Source of the DNA: Bacteroidota bacterium
Lineage (GTDB): Bacteria > Bacteroidota > Bacteroidia > Chitinophagales > Chitinophagaceae
DNA: 56,894 bases
Direction of reading: 5' to 3'
Assembly (NCBI GenBank): GCA_029558715.1
Contig: JAKQEA010000201.1
Location: 1-56,894, forward strand
Part shown: positions 38,007 through 46,946 of the stretch, piece by piece
Layout of the letters: each line of letters starts with the position of its first letter
How positions within the stretch are numbered: position 1 is the stretch's first letter
Notes under the pieces: model-generated
What the model was told of the DNA's origin: nothing
Database searches by the model: none
What the model saw: the letters and a program-made list of their open reading frames with translations, nothing else
Position numbers and translations under genes: made by a program

Positions 38007-39284
38007 CTATCTAAGTTTCAGCGTTACAATACTCAACACTACCAGCAACACGGTTACAATCCAAAATCTTGTTACAATCTTCACTTCATGATATTTTTTA
38101 ACCTGGTAGTGATGATGCAGTGGTGCTTTTAAAAAAACTCTTCTCCCCTCTCCAAATTTTCTTTTAGTATACTTGAAATACCCTACCTGCAGCATTACAC
38201 TCAGCGCTTCCACTAAAAACACCCCGCAGAAGATTGGTATCAATAATTCTTTATGAACAATGATTGCCAACGAAGCAATGATCCCTCCTAATGTCAAACT
38301 ACCTGTATCCCCCATGAACATTTGCGCCGGGTAAGAGTTGTACCACAAAAACCCTACACAACCTCCTATCATTGCCGCAATAAAAATGGCCAACTCTCCT
38401 AAATTCGGTATATACATTATGTTCAGGTAATCTGCGAACACCAGGTTACCGCTTGCATAGGCAAAAATTCCCAGTAGTGTTCCGATCAATGCAGAAGTTC
38501 CTGTTGCCAACCCGTCCAAACCATCAGTGAGGTTAGCACCGTTTGAAACTGCTGTAATAATGAATATCACAATCAATATGTAAAGAACCCATGTATAATC
38601 TCTCCAGGAAGCAGGCAATAATTTTGAATAATTGAACTCATGGTTTTTTACAAACGGAATGGTTGTTACCGGTGCTTTTGTTACAACAAAGTATTTTACC
38701 TTCCCATTTACATTTTTTGCAATTACGGTTGAGTCTGTTGGAGGGACCTTTCCTACATATTCTCTCCATATTTTCACATCACTGTTAAAGTATAATGTAG
38801 CTCCAACGAGTACGCCTAATCCCACTTGTCCCAATATTTTGAACCATCCTGCCAACCCATCCTTCCCTGATTTTTTATAGACCTCGCCTTTTTGCTGTGC
38901 CAACCGCTTACCTCTCAACTTTAAGTAATCATCAATAAAACCAATGATACCCAGCCAAACTGTACTGATAAGTAAAACTTGTACATATACATTAGTCAGA
39001 TTGGCCAACAGCAGGGTCGGGATGATGATCGCCATGATAATAATGATCCCACCCATTGTTGGTGTACCTCTTTTGCTCTCTTCACCAGCCAATCCTTCTT
39101 CCCGGATACTCTCACTGATCTGTTTCTTCTGTAAAAACCGTATCAGTTTTTTTCCGTATACTAATGTTATAAAGAGCGATAACAACACAGCGGCAAGCAC
39201 CCTGAATGTGATGAACCTGAAAAGTTCATTACCCGGAAAGTTTATTCCTTCTTCTTTCAGCCATTCAAATAAATGATACAGCAT
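38007..39284 (-). CDS. mraY: Phospho-MurNAc-pentapeptide transferase MraY
   Basis: 425 aa, about 65 longer than E. coli MraY. It makes lipid I from UDP-MurNAc-pentapeptide and undecaprenyl phosphate. Catalytic aspartates are Asp118-Asp119 in 'GFIDDYLK' and Asp254 in '[10 protein letters not shown]'; the substrate-binding 'PLHHHYQ' lies near the C-terminus. About ten membrane segments. The extra length is a loop at about 165-232 between two membrane helices, as in other Bacteroidota. Confidence 0.97.
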   Translation of the reverse strand: MLYHLFEWLKEEGINFPGNELFRFITFRVLAAVLLSLFITLVYGKKLIRFLQKKQISESIREEGLAGEESKRGTPTMGGIIIIMAIIIPTLLLANLTNVYVQVLLISTVWLGIIGFIDDYLKLRGKRLAQQKGEVYKKSGKDGLAGWFKILGQVGLGVLVGATLYFNSDVKIWREYVGKVPPTDSTVIAKNVNGKVKYFVVTKAPVTTIPFVKNHEFNYSKLLPASWRDYTWVLYILIVIFIITAVSNGANLTDGLDGLATGTSALIGTLLGIFAYASGNLVFADYLNIMYIPNLGELAIFIAAMIGGCVGFLWYNSYPAQMFMGDTGSLTLGGIIASLAIIVHKELLIPIFCGVFLVEALSVMLQVGYFKYTKRKFGEGRRVFLKAPLHHHYQVKKYHEVKIVTRFWIVTVLLVVLSIVTLKLR

Positions 39285-39302
39285 GCCGGTTGTGATCTTG
39301 GT

Positions 39303-40766
39303 TTACTTATCTAATAATTCGAAAAACTCTTTAACTTCTTCTTTATCATCAAAGTGATTTCTTACTCCTTTTATTTCCTGGTATTTCTCATGTCCCTTTC
39401 CCGCAATTAATATGATATCCTCTTGCTTTGCCAAACTGATCGCAGTTTTTATCGCCTCTTTCCTGTCAACAATTGAGATATACTTTCTTTTATAGGCCGG
39501 AGCTATTCCCTCTTCCATATCTTTTATAATCTGCGCCGGGTTCTCACTCCTTGGATTGTCACTGGTAAAAATCACCTTATCACTATGCTCACAAGCTACT
39601 GTTGCCATTACTGGTCTTTTTGTTCTGTCCCTGTCACCTCCGCAACCCACCACTGTTATCACCTGCTCAAATCCTTTCTTCAATTTCTTTATTGTTGCCA
39701 GTACATTTAATAAAGCATCCGGGGTGTGAGCATAATCAACAATTGCAATCACCCTCTCCTTTGCTGAAACCTGGTAATCAAATCTCCCTTCTGCACCGGT
39801 TAGTTCGCTTAACGCTGTCAATACTTCCTGTTTGTCTTCTCCAAGACAAATAGCCGCTCCGTATACTGCCAGCAGGTTGTATGCGTTGAATTCACCAATC
39901 AATCTGAAGTTTACTTCCACCTCATTTACTGTCATCAGTAACCCATTCAGGCTGTTATCCAGGATCTTTCCTTTAAAATCCGCTACTGTTTTCAGACTGT
40001 AGAAATACTTTTTCGCATTAGTATTCTGCAACATCACTGTTCCTCTTTTGTCATCCGCATTGCTGATTGCAAATGCTGATGAGGGCAATGAATCAAAAAA
40101 GGATTTTTTCACCCGGATGTACTCATCAAATGTTTTATGATAATCAAGGTGATCATGTGTGATATTGCTGAAAATACCGCCGGCATACTGCAATCCTGTT
40201 ACCCTATGTTGGCGTACCGCATGTGAACTCGTTTCCATAAACACATAAGTGCAACCTTCATCAACCATCTGCCGTAATAAAGTATTCAGACTTACCGCAT
40301 CTGGCGTTGTATGTGTTGCAGGCACTACCCGCTGGCCAATCATATTCTCTACTGTACTCAGCAATCCGCATTTATATCCCAATCTTGTAAAGAGCTTGTA
40401 TAATAATGTCGCTATCGTTGTTTTCCCATTCGTTCCTGTCACTCCCACCAGTTTCAGCTGCTCCGAAGGTTTTCTAAAAAAATTACTGGCCATGTACCCG
40501 GCAGCTGCGGCACTGTTCTCGGCCTGCACATACACCACATTTTCATTTATTGCTTCAGGCATTTCCTCACACACAACCGCCACTGCTCCATTCTCAATTG
40601 CTTTCTCAATGAACTGATGACCATCCGTTGCTGCTCCTTTCACCGCTATAAAGGCCGCTCCTTTCTTCACTTTTCTTGAATCAATGTGTACATCCTTCAC
40701 TTCCACTGATGTACTTCCCGCTACAGACCTGATTGCCACTTTATATAATACATCCTGTAATAACAC
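39303..40766 (-). CDS. murE: UDP-MurNAc-tripeptide synthetase MurE (meso-DAP adding)
   Basis: 487 aa, GTG start. It adds the third residue to the stem peptide. The ATP loop is 'GTNGKTT' (111-117). The selectivity motif 'DNPR' at 403-406 indicates meso-diaminopimelate rather than lysine, so the organism should have DAP-type peptidoglycan. It lies 23 bp behind ftsI and 18 bp before mraY. MurF, usually next, is not in this cluster. Confidence 0.97.
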   Translation of the reverse strand: MLLQDVLYKVAIRSVAGSTSVEVKDVHIDSRKVKKGAAFIAVKGAATDGHQFIEKAIENGAVAVVCEEMPEAINENVVYVQAENSAAAAGYMASNFFRKPSEQLKLVGVTGTNGKTTIATLLYKLFTRLGYKCGLLSTVENMIGQRVVPATHTTPDAVSLNTLLRQMVDEGCTYVFMETSSHAVRQHRVTGLQYAGGIFSNITHDHLDYHKTFDEYIRVKKSFFDSLPSSAFAISNADDKRGTVMLQNTNAKKYFYSLKTVADFKGKILDNSLNGLLMTVNEVEVNFRLIGEFNAYNLLAVYGAAICLGEDKQEVLTALSELTGAEGRFDYQVSAKERVIAIVDYAHTPDALLNVLATIKKLKKGFEQVITVVGCGGDRDRTKRPVMATVACEHSDKVIFTSDNPRSENPAQIIKDMEEGIAPAYKRKYISIVDRKEAIKTAISLAKQEDIILIAGKGHEKYQEIKGVRNHFDDKEEVKEFFELLDK

Positions 40767-40789
40767 AAATAAGCTTTATTCATTTAATC

Positions 40790-42922
40790 CTAAATCAGCT
40801 CAAGCAGCACCGTTACTCCTTTTGCTAAAGCTGTTCCCGGTGCTATCGACTGTGTCGCAATTTTTCCTTTTCCTTTCACTGTTACTTTTAATCCCATATT
40901 CTCCAGCAGGTATAAGGCATCCTTCAATCCCATTCCTCGTACATTTGGCATTACCTGCTTGCGAACAGCATTTGCTTTCAGTACAGGCTGATAGTTGCCT
41001 GCATATACGCTACTCCATTCGTTCTTCATCACAGAATCTGTATACCCGACATTCAATGTGCTGTATATATTTCTGATATCATTTGTATACCCGGCATAGA
41101 AGTATGCAGCGCTATCTTTTACAGTAGTAAATAAGGAAGGACTTTTCCTGTCAACATACATTGCATACAACTTGGTAGCAATCTCCCGGAAAACCGGCGC
41201 CGCTACTGTTCCTCCATAATGCGAAGCAGCATGTGGCTTGGTACGAATTACCACTATACAGGTGTACTGTGGTTTATCGGCCGGGAAGTATCCAACAAAT
41301 GATGCCTGGTAAACTCCATGCCCATACTTGATAGCCCCATCTGACACCTGTGCAGTACCTGTTTTACCTGCGATTGAAAATGGAACTCCGGCAAAAACTC
41401 TTCTGGCTGTTCCTTCTGTCACTACCGCTTCCATTGAAGATCTTGCTGCCTGTATAACAGACGGCTTACAGAAGTTTTCTTCTATTACTGTTGGCTCAAA
41501 TTGCCGATGAATCACACCCCCGCTCTGGATACTGTTGACCAAATAGGGTTTCATCATCCTGCCATTATTAGCCACTCCATTATAAAGCGTCAACGTATGA
41601 AGCGGACTAACCTGGAGTGCATATCCAAAACTCATCCAGAGCATATTGCCTAATGAACTACCTTTCTCATTTAAAGGTGCCATGGTTGGCTTAGGCACAT
41701 TGGCAAGATCAATTGGCGAACGAACATCAAGATGAAACTTATGCAGGTAGTCCTTAAATTCCTGTGGCTTAGAGCCAAAAGCTTTCAGCGCCAGTTTACT
41801 CATACCTACATTTGAACTGTGAGCAAAACATTCTTTCACACTTAATAGCGGCTTGGGTGAACGTTCCGCATCCGTGACCACTTTAGGACCTACTTGTAAT
41901 CTTCCTGCACTTCCCACTTCAATCATATCATCTATTGAACTGGTCCCCTTTTCCAATACTGATAATAGTGTAACTAATTTGATGGTGGAACCCGGTTCTG
42001 TTGCTCTTAAGGCATAATTATCATCTTCCCAATAACTGCCATCCGGCCTGCGTCCCAGGTTAGCAATTGATTTTATTTTACCGGTACTGGTTTCCATCAC
42101 GATAGCAGTACCATACATCGCCTCGCTTTGAAGCAACATTCTCATCAACGCTGTTTCTGTAATATCCTGGATCTTTACATCAATGGTGGTATAAATATCT
42201 TTACCATTTACGGGATCGGTTTCTGATCCTTCAATGGGAATGGCTGTACCGCCAACGATATATCTTACTAATCGCTGTCCCGTTTTACCGCTCAGCACAG
42301 TATCATAACTTTTCTCCAGCCCTACATTTTGTTTTTTGATCTTTCCGTCAGTGGCCATATGTTCACGGGACAAACCAATAGTTCTGCTGGCCAGTAACCC
42401 AAAAGGTGGTAATCTTTTACTGTTGGTCTCGACGATGATACCACTCTTATTACGTCCCAGCCTGGCCAAAGGAAATTCACGGAAAGCTTTGTACTGTTCG
42501 AAACTTAGCTTTTTCTTTAGGGAGTAATACCTCGCATTCTTTTTAAATGCCTGCCTTAATTCATTTTTATATTGTGAAGCTGTTTTATCTCCGAAATAAG
42601 TAGCCAATGCAATAGAGAAGGAATCAACGTTTTCAGTAAATCGCTTTCCTTTCTTTTCTCTGAGTCCTTCCGCATTGAAATCAATATAGATATCAAAAGT
42701 GGGGATGGAAGTACTGAGCATCTGGCCATCTTCGCTGTAGATAGTACCTCTTTGTGCATCCAGTTCAATAAAACGCTGATGCAAACTGTCGCTCATACTG
42801 CGCCAGTGGCTTCCTTCTACCCGTTGAATATAGAAGGCCCGACCGAGTACCAGTAAACTTAGCACCACGATGCCAAGGAAACTGAGATATACCCTCCAAA
42901 GTATGTCACGTTTTACTTCCAA
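40790..42922 (-). CDS. ftsI: Septal peptidoglycan transpeptidase FtsI (PBP) with PASTA domain
   Basis: 710 aa if started at the TTG at 42922, which gives 'MEVKRDILWRVYLSFLG', the family-typical beginning. The longer frame (TTG at 43045) would overlap ftsL by 47 bp and encode an atypical Cys/Lys-rich lead. There is a membrane helix at 11-29, a dimerisation domain, then the transpeptidase domain with Ser312 in 'STIK', 'SSN' (369-371) and 'KTG' (520-522), the three penicillin-binding motifs. A single C-terminal PASTA domain (658-710, 'MPNVRGMGLKDALYLLENMG') follows. It crosslinks septal peptidoglycan with FtsW. Confidence 0.95.
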   Translation of the reverse strand: MEVKRDILWRVYLSFLGIVVLSLLVLGRAFYIQRVEGSHWRSMSDSLHQRFIELDAQRGTIYSEDGQMLSTSIPTFDIYIDFNAEGLREKKGKRFTENVDSFSIALATYFGDKTASQYKNELRQAFKKNARYYSLKKKLSFEQYKAFREFPLARLGRNKSGIIVETNSKRLPPFGLLASRTIGLSREHMATDGKIKKQNVGLEKSYDTVLSGKTGQRLVRYIVGGTAIPIEGSETDPVNGKDIYTTIDVKIQDITETALMRMLLQSEAMYGTAIVMETSTGKIKSIANLGRRPDGSYWEDDNYALRATEPGSTIKLVTLLSVLEKGTSSIDDMIEVGSAGRLQVGPKVVTDAERSPKPLLSVKECFAHSSNVGMSKLALKAFGSKPQEFKDYLHKFHLDVRSPIDLANVPKPTMAPLNEKGSSLGNMLWMSFGYALQVSPLHTLTLYNGVANNGRMMKPYLVNSIQSGGVIHRQFEPTVIEENFCKPSVIQAARSSMEAVVTEGTARRVFAGVPFSIAGKTGTAQVSDGAIKYGHGVYQASFVGYFPADKPQYTCIVVIRTKPHAASHYGGTVAAPVFREIATKLYAMYVDRKSPSLFTTVKDSAAYFYAGYTNDIRNIYSTLNVGYTDSVMKNEWSSVYAGNYQPVLKANAVRKQVMPNVRGMGLKDALYLLENMGLKVTVKGKGKIATQSIAPGTALAKGVTVLLELI

Positions 42923-42998
42923 TGCCGCTTTGCTTGTGTCCGTTATTAGTTGTTCTGTTCTATATATAACTGCATTACTGCAGTCCGTCCGTTGTTTC

Positions 42999-43397
42999 TT
43001 ACTTTTTAGCGATATTACTATCCAGCAACACCACAGGTGATACAACCAGCTCTTTCAATCCCAGCGGTTCCACTGCTTTTATCAACTCACTTTGCTTGCT
43101 ACGGGAAATCAGTTCTCCTTTTATAGCTGTGTATTCGTATTGTAATTCTTTCACTTCCTTCTCTGTCCGGTTTATATTTCTGATGGTCTTGTTCGCATAA
43201 TGACCATTATAGATATACAAAACCGCCAGTCCTGCCAGGAACAAAAAGAACGGCACCTGCTTCACGATAGACTGATAATTCAACCATCGTTTCCAGCTTG
43301 CCTGCCCTGAAGACAGTTCGCCTTTCAGATCCCGTTCTTTTGGATTTTCCTGTTCCTGCATAAATGAGTTTTTAAACCCGTTAGTTTGGTTTTTCAT
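42999..43397 (-). CDS. ftsL: FtsL-like division protein
   Basis: 132 aa from the ATG at 43397 (a GTG sits one codon upstream). The cytoplasmic N-terminus is about 45 residues, with one membrane helix ('VPFFLFLAGLAVLYIYNG', about 48-65) and a coiled-coil periplasmic part ('NRTEKEVKELQYEYTAIKGE', 77-96) ending 'EPLGLKELVVSPVVL'. Short bitopic coiled-coil proteins between rsmH and ftsI are FtsL by position and shape; sequence identity in this family is always low. It recruits FtsI/FtsW through FtsB-type pairing. Confidence 0.88.
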   Translation of the reverse strand: MKNQTNGFKNSFMQEQENPKERDLKGELSSGQASWKRWLNYQSIVKQVPFFLFLAGLAVLYIYNGHYANKTIRNINRTEKEVKELQYEYTAIKGELISRSKQSELIKAVEPLGLKELVVSPVVLLDSNIAKK

Positions 43398-43496
43398 CAC
43401 CCTGCTTGTTCCGAAAGAAGGGTTGATTTCAAAGGATATAGACTTTCCAGATTTTTATACCCTATATAGCGTACGTACTAAACTCTTTTTAGCCGA

Positions 43497-44480
43497 TCAA
43501 ACCATCATTATCTTTTCTGCAATTCTGAGCTTTGCGCTTCTTGATCTTGGGTTTCTTTTCATTTCTCCTTCAGATGGTACAATTGGTTTTTTTGTTATCA
43601 CTTTTAACTCATTGACCGATTCCGCATTGATAAAGGGATTCTCCTCCGGTTCATCAAATGAACCGCGGCGGAAAAAATTCTTTACCAGTCTATCCTCAAG
43701 GGAATGAAAAGTGATGATAGCTACCCGGCCTCCGGGCTTTAACAGGGTGGGGACTTGTTGAAGCATTTCTTTTAACGCACCTAATTCATCATTGACCTCA
43801 ATCCTTAATGCCTGAAAAACCTGGGCGAAGTACTTATTGGGATTTCCTTTTACTATTTCCCGGACTGCATTCTTAAATCCATCGATCGTCTTAAGCGAGG
43901 CTGTGTTCCGAACCTGAACAATTGTTCTGGCTAAGGTTTTGGCATTGGTTACTTCACCATACTGTTCAAATAATTTGTGCAATCGTTGTTCAGTGTAGCT
44001 GTTTAACACATCGAAGGCTGTAACTGCTTGCCGCTTATCCATCCGCATGTCCAGCTCCGCATTGAAGCGGGTAGAGAACCCTCTTTCCGCCTCATCAAAC
44101 TGGTGACTGCTTACTCCAAGATCGGCCATGATGCCATCAACTGCCGTAATCCGTTCTAAACGGAGAAAACGTTGCAGATGACGAAAATTGTGTGAAACAA
44201 AAACTAATCTTTCGTCATCCGGCAGGTTTTTCTTTGCATCATCATCCTGGTCAAAGGCCACCAATTTGCCAGTTGCTCCCAATTTGGAAAGAATGGCCTT
44301 TGAATGACCACCACCCCCAAAAGTGCAATCGACATAAGTGCCATCGGGCCGGATATTTAACCCTTCAATCACCTCATTGAGCAGAACTGGTATGTGGTAA
44401 TCAGGTTGGCTGGTCAACTGGCTAATTGGTTTATCAGGCTTTTCAGTATCAGATTTTCCTTTGTTCTTTTGGCTTCTCAT
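43497..44480 (-). CDS. rsmH: 16S rRNA (cytosine-N4) methyltransferase RsmH
   Basis: 327 aa. It methylates N4 of C1402 in 16S rRNA. The SAM-binding motif 'YVDCTFGGGGHSKAIL' and the family signatures 'GIMADLGVSSHQFD', 'LRIEVNDEL' and 'ITFHSLEDRLVK' are all present. An N-terminal basic tail of about 25 residues ('RSQKNKGKSDTEKPDK') precedes the usual start region 'HIPVLLNEV'. It is the second gene of the dcw operon, 28 bp behind mraZ. Confidence 0.97.
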   Translation of the reverse strand: MRSQKNKGKSDTEKPDKPISQLTSQPDYHIPVLLNEVIEGLNIRPDGTYVDCTFGGGGHSKAILSKLGATGKLVAFDQDDDAKKNLPDDERLVFVSHNFRHLQRFLRLERITAVDGIMADLGVSSHQFDEAERGFSTRFNAELDMRMDKRQAVTAFDVLNSYTEQRLHKLFEQYGEVTNAKTLARTIVQVRNTASLKTIDGFKNAVREIVKGNPNKYFAQVFQALRIEVNDELGALKEMLQQVPTLLKPGGRVAIITFHSLEDRLVKNFFRRGSFDEPEENPFINAESVNELKVITKKPIVPSEGEMKRNPRSRSAKLRIAEKIMMV

Positions 44481-44508
44481 CCTAATACCCGATTAACTAT
44501 TTAACTAA

Positions 44509-44970
44509 TTAACTTTCCTGTTTACCTCCACCCAATACGTCTCTTCCCAAATCGCTGAATGTGTCCGAAGAAAGTGAATCAAAGATCTTTTTGTACTTAT
44601 TACTATCCCAGATTTCTATTTTATCTCCTGTCGCCATCAGCACTATATCCTTTTGCAACTCGGCATACACCTTCAGGTTTGGCGGCAACAGTATCCGGCC
44701 GGCACTGTCCGGCTCCACATAAGTGGCACCATTCAGGAATGCCCGTCTGAACTCCCTTTGCTTGGGATCAAACTCGTTCAGGCCGGTAATCTTTTCAAAG
44801 AGTGGCTCCCATGTCCTCATCGGGTAAAGAGCCAGGCATTTTTCAAAACCCCTGTTGATAACGAACTTTGTAGTTTCCTCTTCCGGCAATTGCTTTTTGA
44901 ACCCCGCCGGGAGGAGGAACCGCCCCTTGGCGTCCAAAGTAGCCTCGAATTCTCCGAGAAAGCCTGTCAT
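44509..44970 (-). CDS. mraZ: Transcriptional regulator MraZ
   Basis: 153 aa, the expected length. Two AbrB/SpoVT-like halves each carry the DxxxR signature ('DAKGRFLLP' and 'DSAGRILLP'). MraZ forms rings and represses its own dcw operon in several bacteria by binding direct repeats upstream. It is the first gene of the operon, and repeats of the expected type lie just upstream at 45003-45030. Confidence 0.96.
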   Translation of the reverse strand: MTGFLGEFEATLDAKGRFLLPAGFKKQLPEEETTKFVINRGFEKCLALYPMRTWEPLFEKITGLNEFDPKQREFRRAFLNGATYVEPDSAGRILLPPNLKVYAELQKDIVLMATGDKIEIWDSNKYKKIFDSLSSDTFSDLGRDVLGGGKQES

Positions 44971-45242
44971 TATCAGTGAATTGGATCAATTTTGAATTAA
45001 TTGACACAAAATAACACTTTTTCCCACTTAACAACCAAATTTTTCTGTTTTTCTTTTTTCCACAATAGTTTTTCCCCTGAAACTCCTTACAGATAAGGAT
45101 TTCAAGAGATGTCATACTGTTTTAGTCATAAAAGCCGTGAACATGATGTGAATAGCGGTGGATAAGCTGTGAATTGAGGACATTGACGCCTTGAATGCTG
45201 ATGTCGAAAAAGAGAGTTTACTTCGCTGCAAAGCATTACCAG
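44971..45242. other. dcw promoter region and DUF3052 leader
   Basis: This 272-bp divergent region contains the MraZ-box-like repeats (45003-45030). Further left is an AT-rich stretch with poly-pyrimidine runs. No gene is supported here; the in-frame extension of the DUF3052 frame back to 45195 is not family-like. Confidence 0.6.
45003..45030 (-). promoter_or_regulatory. MraZ-box-like triple repeat upstream of mraZ
   Basis: Read on the minus strand: AAGTGGG, AAGTGTT, TTGTGTC, with the GTG cores exactly 10 nt apart (plus-strand CAC at 45025-45027, 45015-45017, 45005-45007). Known MraZ operators are three or more GTG(G/T)-type repeats with 10-nt period. They end 33 nt before the mraZ start. A TATTTTG sequence overlaps the third repeat, so binding would block a -7 element. 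Confidence 0.6.
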
Positions 45243-45653
45243 ATGGCCATTACAGGATATTCAGGCACTCCTCTATTAAAGAAACTGGGAATAACTGCGG
45301 CAATGAAATTGTTGTTGATAAATCCGCCTGCTGATTATTATCATTTGCTTGAAACAGACCTAAGCGAACAACTATGTAAGAAGAATGATGTTCCTGATTT
45401 TATTCATTTGTTTATAAAAACAGTGAAGGAGTTTGAAACTGAAATGAAAAAACAAAAAGCTGTGATCAGGAAAAATACAGCTATTATCATTTGGATATCC
45501 TGGTACAAAAAAGCATCTAAGATAGAAACAGATGTTACTGAAGATGTAATAAGGAGCTACGCATTGAAAAATGATTTGGTTGATGTAAAAGTTTGTGCTG
45601 TAAGTGATGTATGGAGCGGATTGAAATTAGTTGTACCGCTGAATAAACGATAG
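45243..45653 (+). CDS. DUF3052 family protein
   Basis: 136 aa from the ATG at 45243, which gives 'MAITGYSGTPLLKKLGI', the usual family start; the frame extends to 45195 but with non-conserved residues. Conserved blocks are 'GYSGTPLLKKLGI', 'DFIHLFIKTVKE', 'WISWYKKASKIETDVTED' and 'VDVKVCAVSDVWSGLKLV'. Small cytoplasmic protein of unknown function, found in many phyla. The queA promoter overlaps its stop codon. Confidence 0.9.
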   Translation: MAITGYSGTPLLKKLGITAAMKLLLINPPADYYHLLETDLSEQLCKKNDVPDFIHLFIKTVKEFETEMKKQKAVIRKNTAIIIWISWYKKASKIETDVTEDVIRSYALKNDLVDVKVCAVSDVWSGLKLVVPLNKR

Positions 45654-45661
45654 TACTTTTG
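45631..45661 (+). promoter_or_regulatory. Bacteroidota-type promoter of queA
   Basis: TTG (45631-45633), a 20-nt spacer, and TACTTTTG (45654-45661), a perfect TAnnTTTG. It overlaps the end of the DUF3052 gene. The predicted transcript start is near 45668, 25 nt before the ATG. Confidence 0.5.
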
Positions 45662-45692
45662 TGCTTCATCAAATACAACAGTTAGTTGTGTT

Positions 45693-46946
45693 ATGGCAGA
45701 CCCGGGAAATATATCTATACAGGACTATACCTATTCTCTCCCCGAGGATAGAATTGCCAAATATCCATTAGCTGAAAGAGATGCTTCCAAATTGCTTGTC
45801 TATAAAGAAGGTAAAATAAAAACAGATATTTACCGGAATATTTCAAAATACCTCCCAGAAGATACGGTACTGGTATTCAATAATACTAAAGTCATTGAAG
45901 CAAGGTTGCTCTTTCAAAAAGAAACAGGTGGCATCATCGAGATATTTTGCCTGGAGCCGCATGAACAATACCCTGATATCACCACAGCGATGCTGCAAAA
46001 AGAAAAAGTCTTGTGGCATTGCCTTGTGGGTGGCGCTTCCAAATGGAAAACAGGGCAAGTACTGGAAAAGAAGATACGATCGGGGAAAAACGAAATCTCG
46101 CTTCAAGCCCGGTATATTGAAAAAAGAGCTGATAGTTTCATCATTGAACTATCGTGGATGCCGGATCATCTTAGTTTTGCCGAAGTATTGCATTATGCCG
46201 GGGCTATTCCACTTCCTCCCTATATCAAAAGAAACGCTGAAGAGTCCGATACAGAAAGATACCAGACTTTTTATGCAAAACATGATGGCTCAGTAGCAGC
46301 ACCTACAGCAGGACTTCATTTTACCAATTTTATTTTTGAAACACTGCATAAAAAGAATATACATACAGATTTTGTAACACTGCATGTTGGCGCAGGTACA
46401 TTTAAACCCGTGAAAAGCGAGACCATGCGGGAACATACCATGCATGCCGAATGGATTGATGTATCAAAAACGACTATTGAGAATATATTAAACAATCTGG
46501 AAGAGGCAATTGTAGCCGTTGGTACAACTTCACTAAGGACAATTGAAAGCTTATATTGGCTGGGAGTGAAGCAGTCGGGGTTCAGGGATCTGGAGACGGC
46601 AGAATACACTAATAAATTGTTGGAGCTTTCCCAATGGGAAGTATATGCGCCTCTCAAAGAAAATATTTCTGCCAGGGATGCCCTGCAATCATTATTAAAA
46701 TGGATGGATGAAAATAAACTGGAAAGACTAATTGCTAAAACCCAGATACTGATAGCACCGGGTTACGAATTTAAAATTATAAAGGGGCTCGTCACTAATT
46801 TTCATCAACCACAATCAACATTATTATTATTAGTCGCTGCCCTGATTGGCGATGAATGGAAAAAAGTATATGATTATGCCCTGCAAAACAATTTCCGGTT
46901 TCTCAGCTATGGAGACGGTTGTTTGCTATGGTCGAAGAACTCCTAA
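45693..46946 (+). CDS. queA: tRNA ribosyltransferase-isomerase QueA
   Basis: 417 aa. It transfers and isomerises the ribose of SAM to make epoxyqueuosine in tRNA. Family signatures are 'DYTYSLPEDRIAKYPL' near the N-terminus, 'VFNNTKVIEARL', 'VAAPTAGLHFT', 'LHVGAGTFKPV' and 'LVTNFHQPQSTLLLLVAAL'. It is about 60-70 residues longer than E. coli QueA (around 350); the extra length is spread over internal insertions (e.g. about 85-115), a form common in Bacteroidota. Its last 4 bp overlap the end of the convergent histidine kinase gene. Confidence 0.93.
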   Translation: MADPGNISIQDYTYSLPEDRIAKYPLAERDASKLLVYKEGKIKTDIYRNISKYLPEDTVLVFNNTKVIEARLLFQKETGGIIEIFCLEPHEQYPDITTAMLQKEKVLWHCLVGGASKWKTGQVLEKKIRSGKNEISLQARYIEKRADSFIIELSWMPDHLSFAEVLHYAGAIPLPPYIKRNAEESDTERYQTFYAKHDGSVAAPTAGLHFTNFIFETLHKKNIHTDFVTLHVGAGTFKPVKSETMREHTMHAEWIDVSKTTIENILNNLEEAIVAVGTTSLRTIESLYWLGVKQSGFRDLETAEYTNKLLELSQWEVYAPLKENISARDALQSLLKWMDENKLERLIAKTQILIAPGYEFKIIKGLVTNFHQPQSTLLLLVAALIGDEWKKVYDYALQNNFRFLSYGDGCLLWSKNS

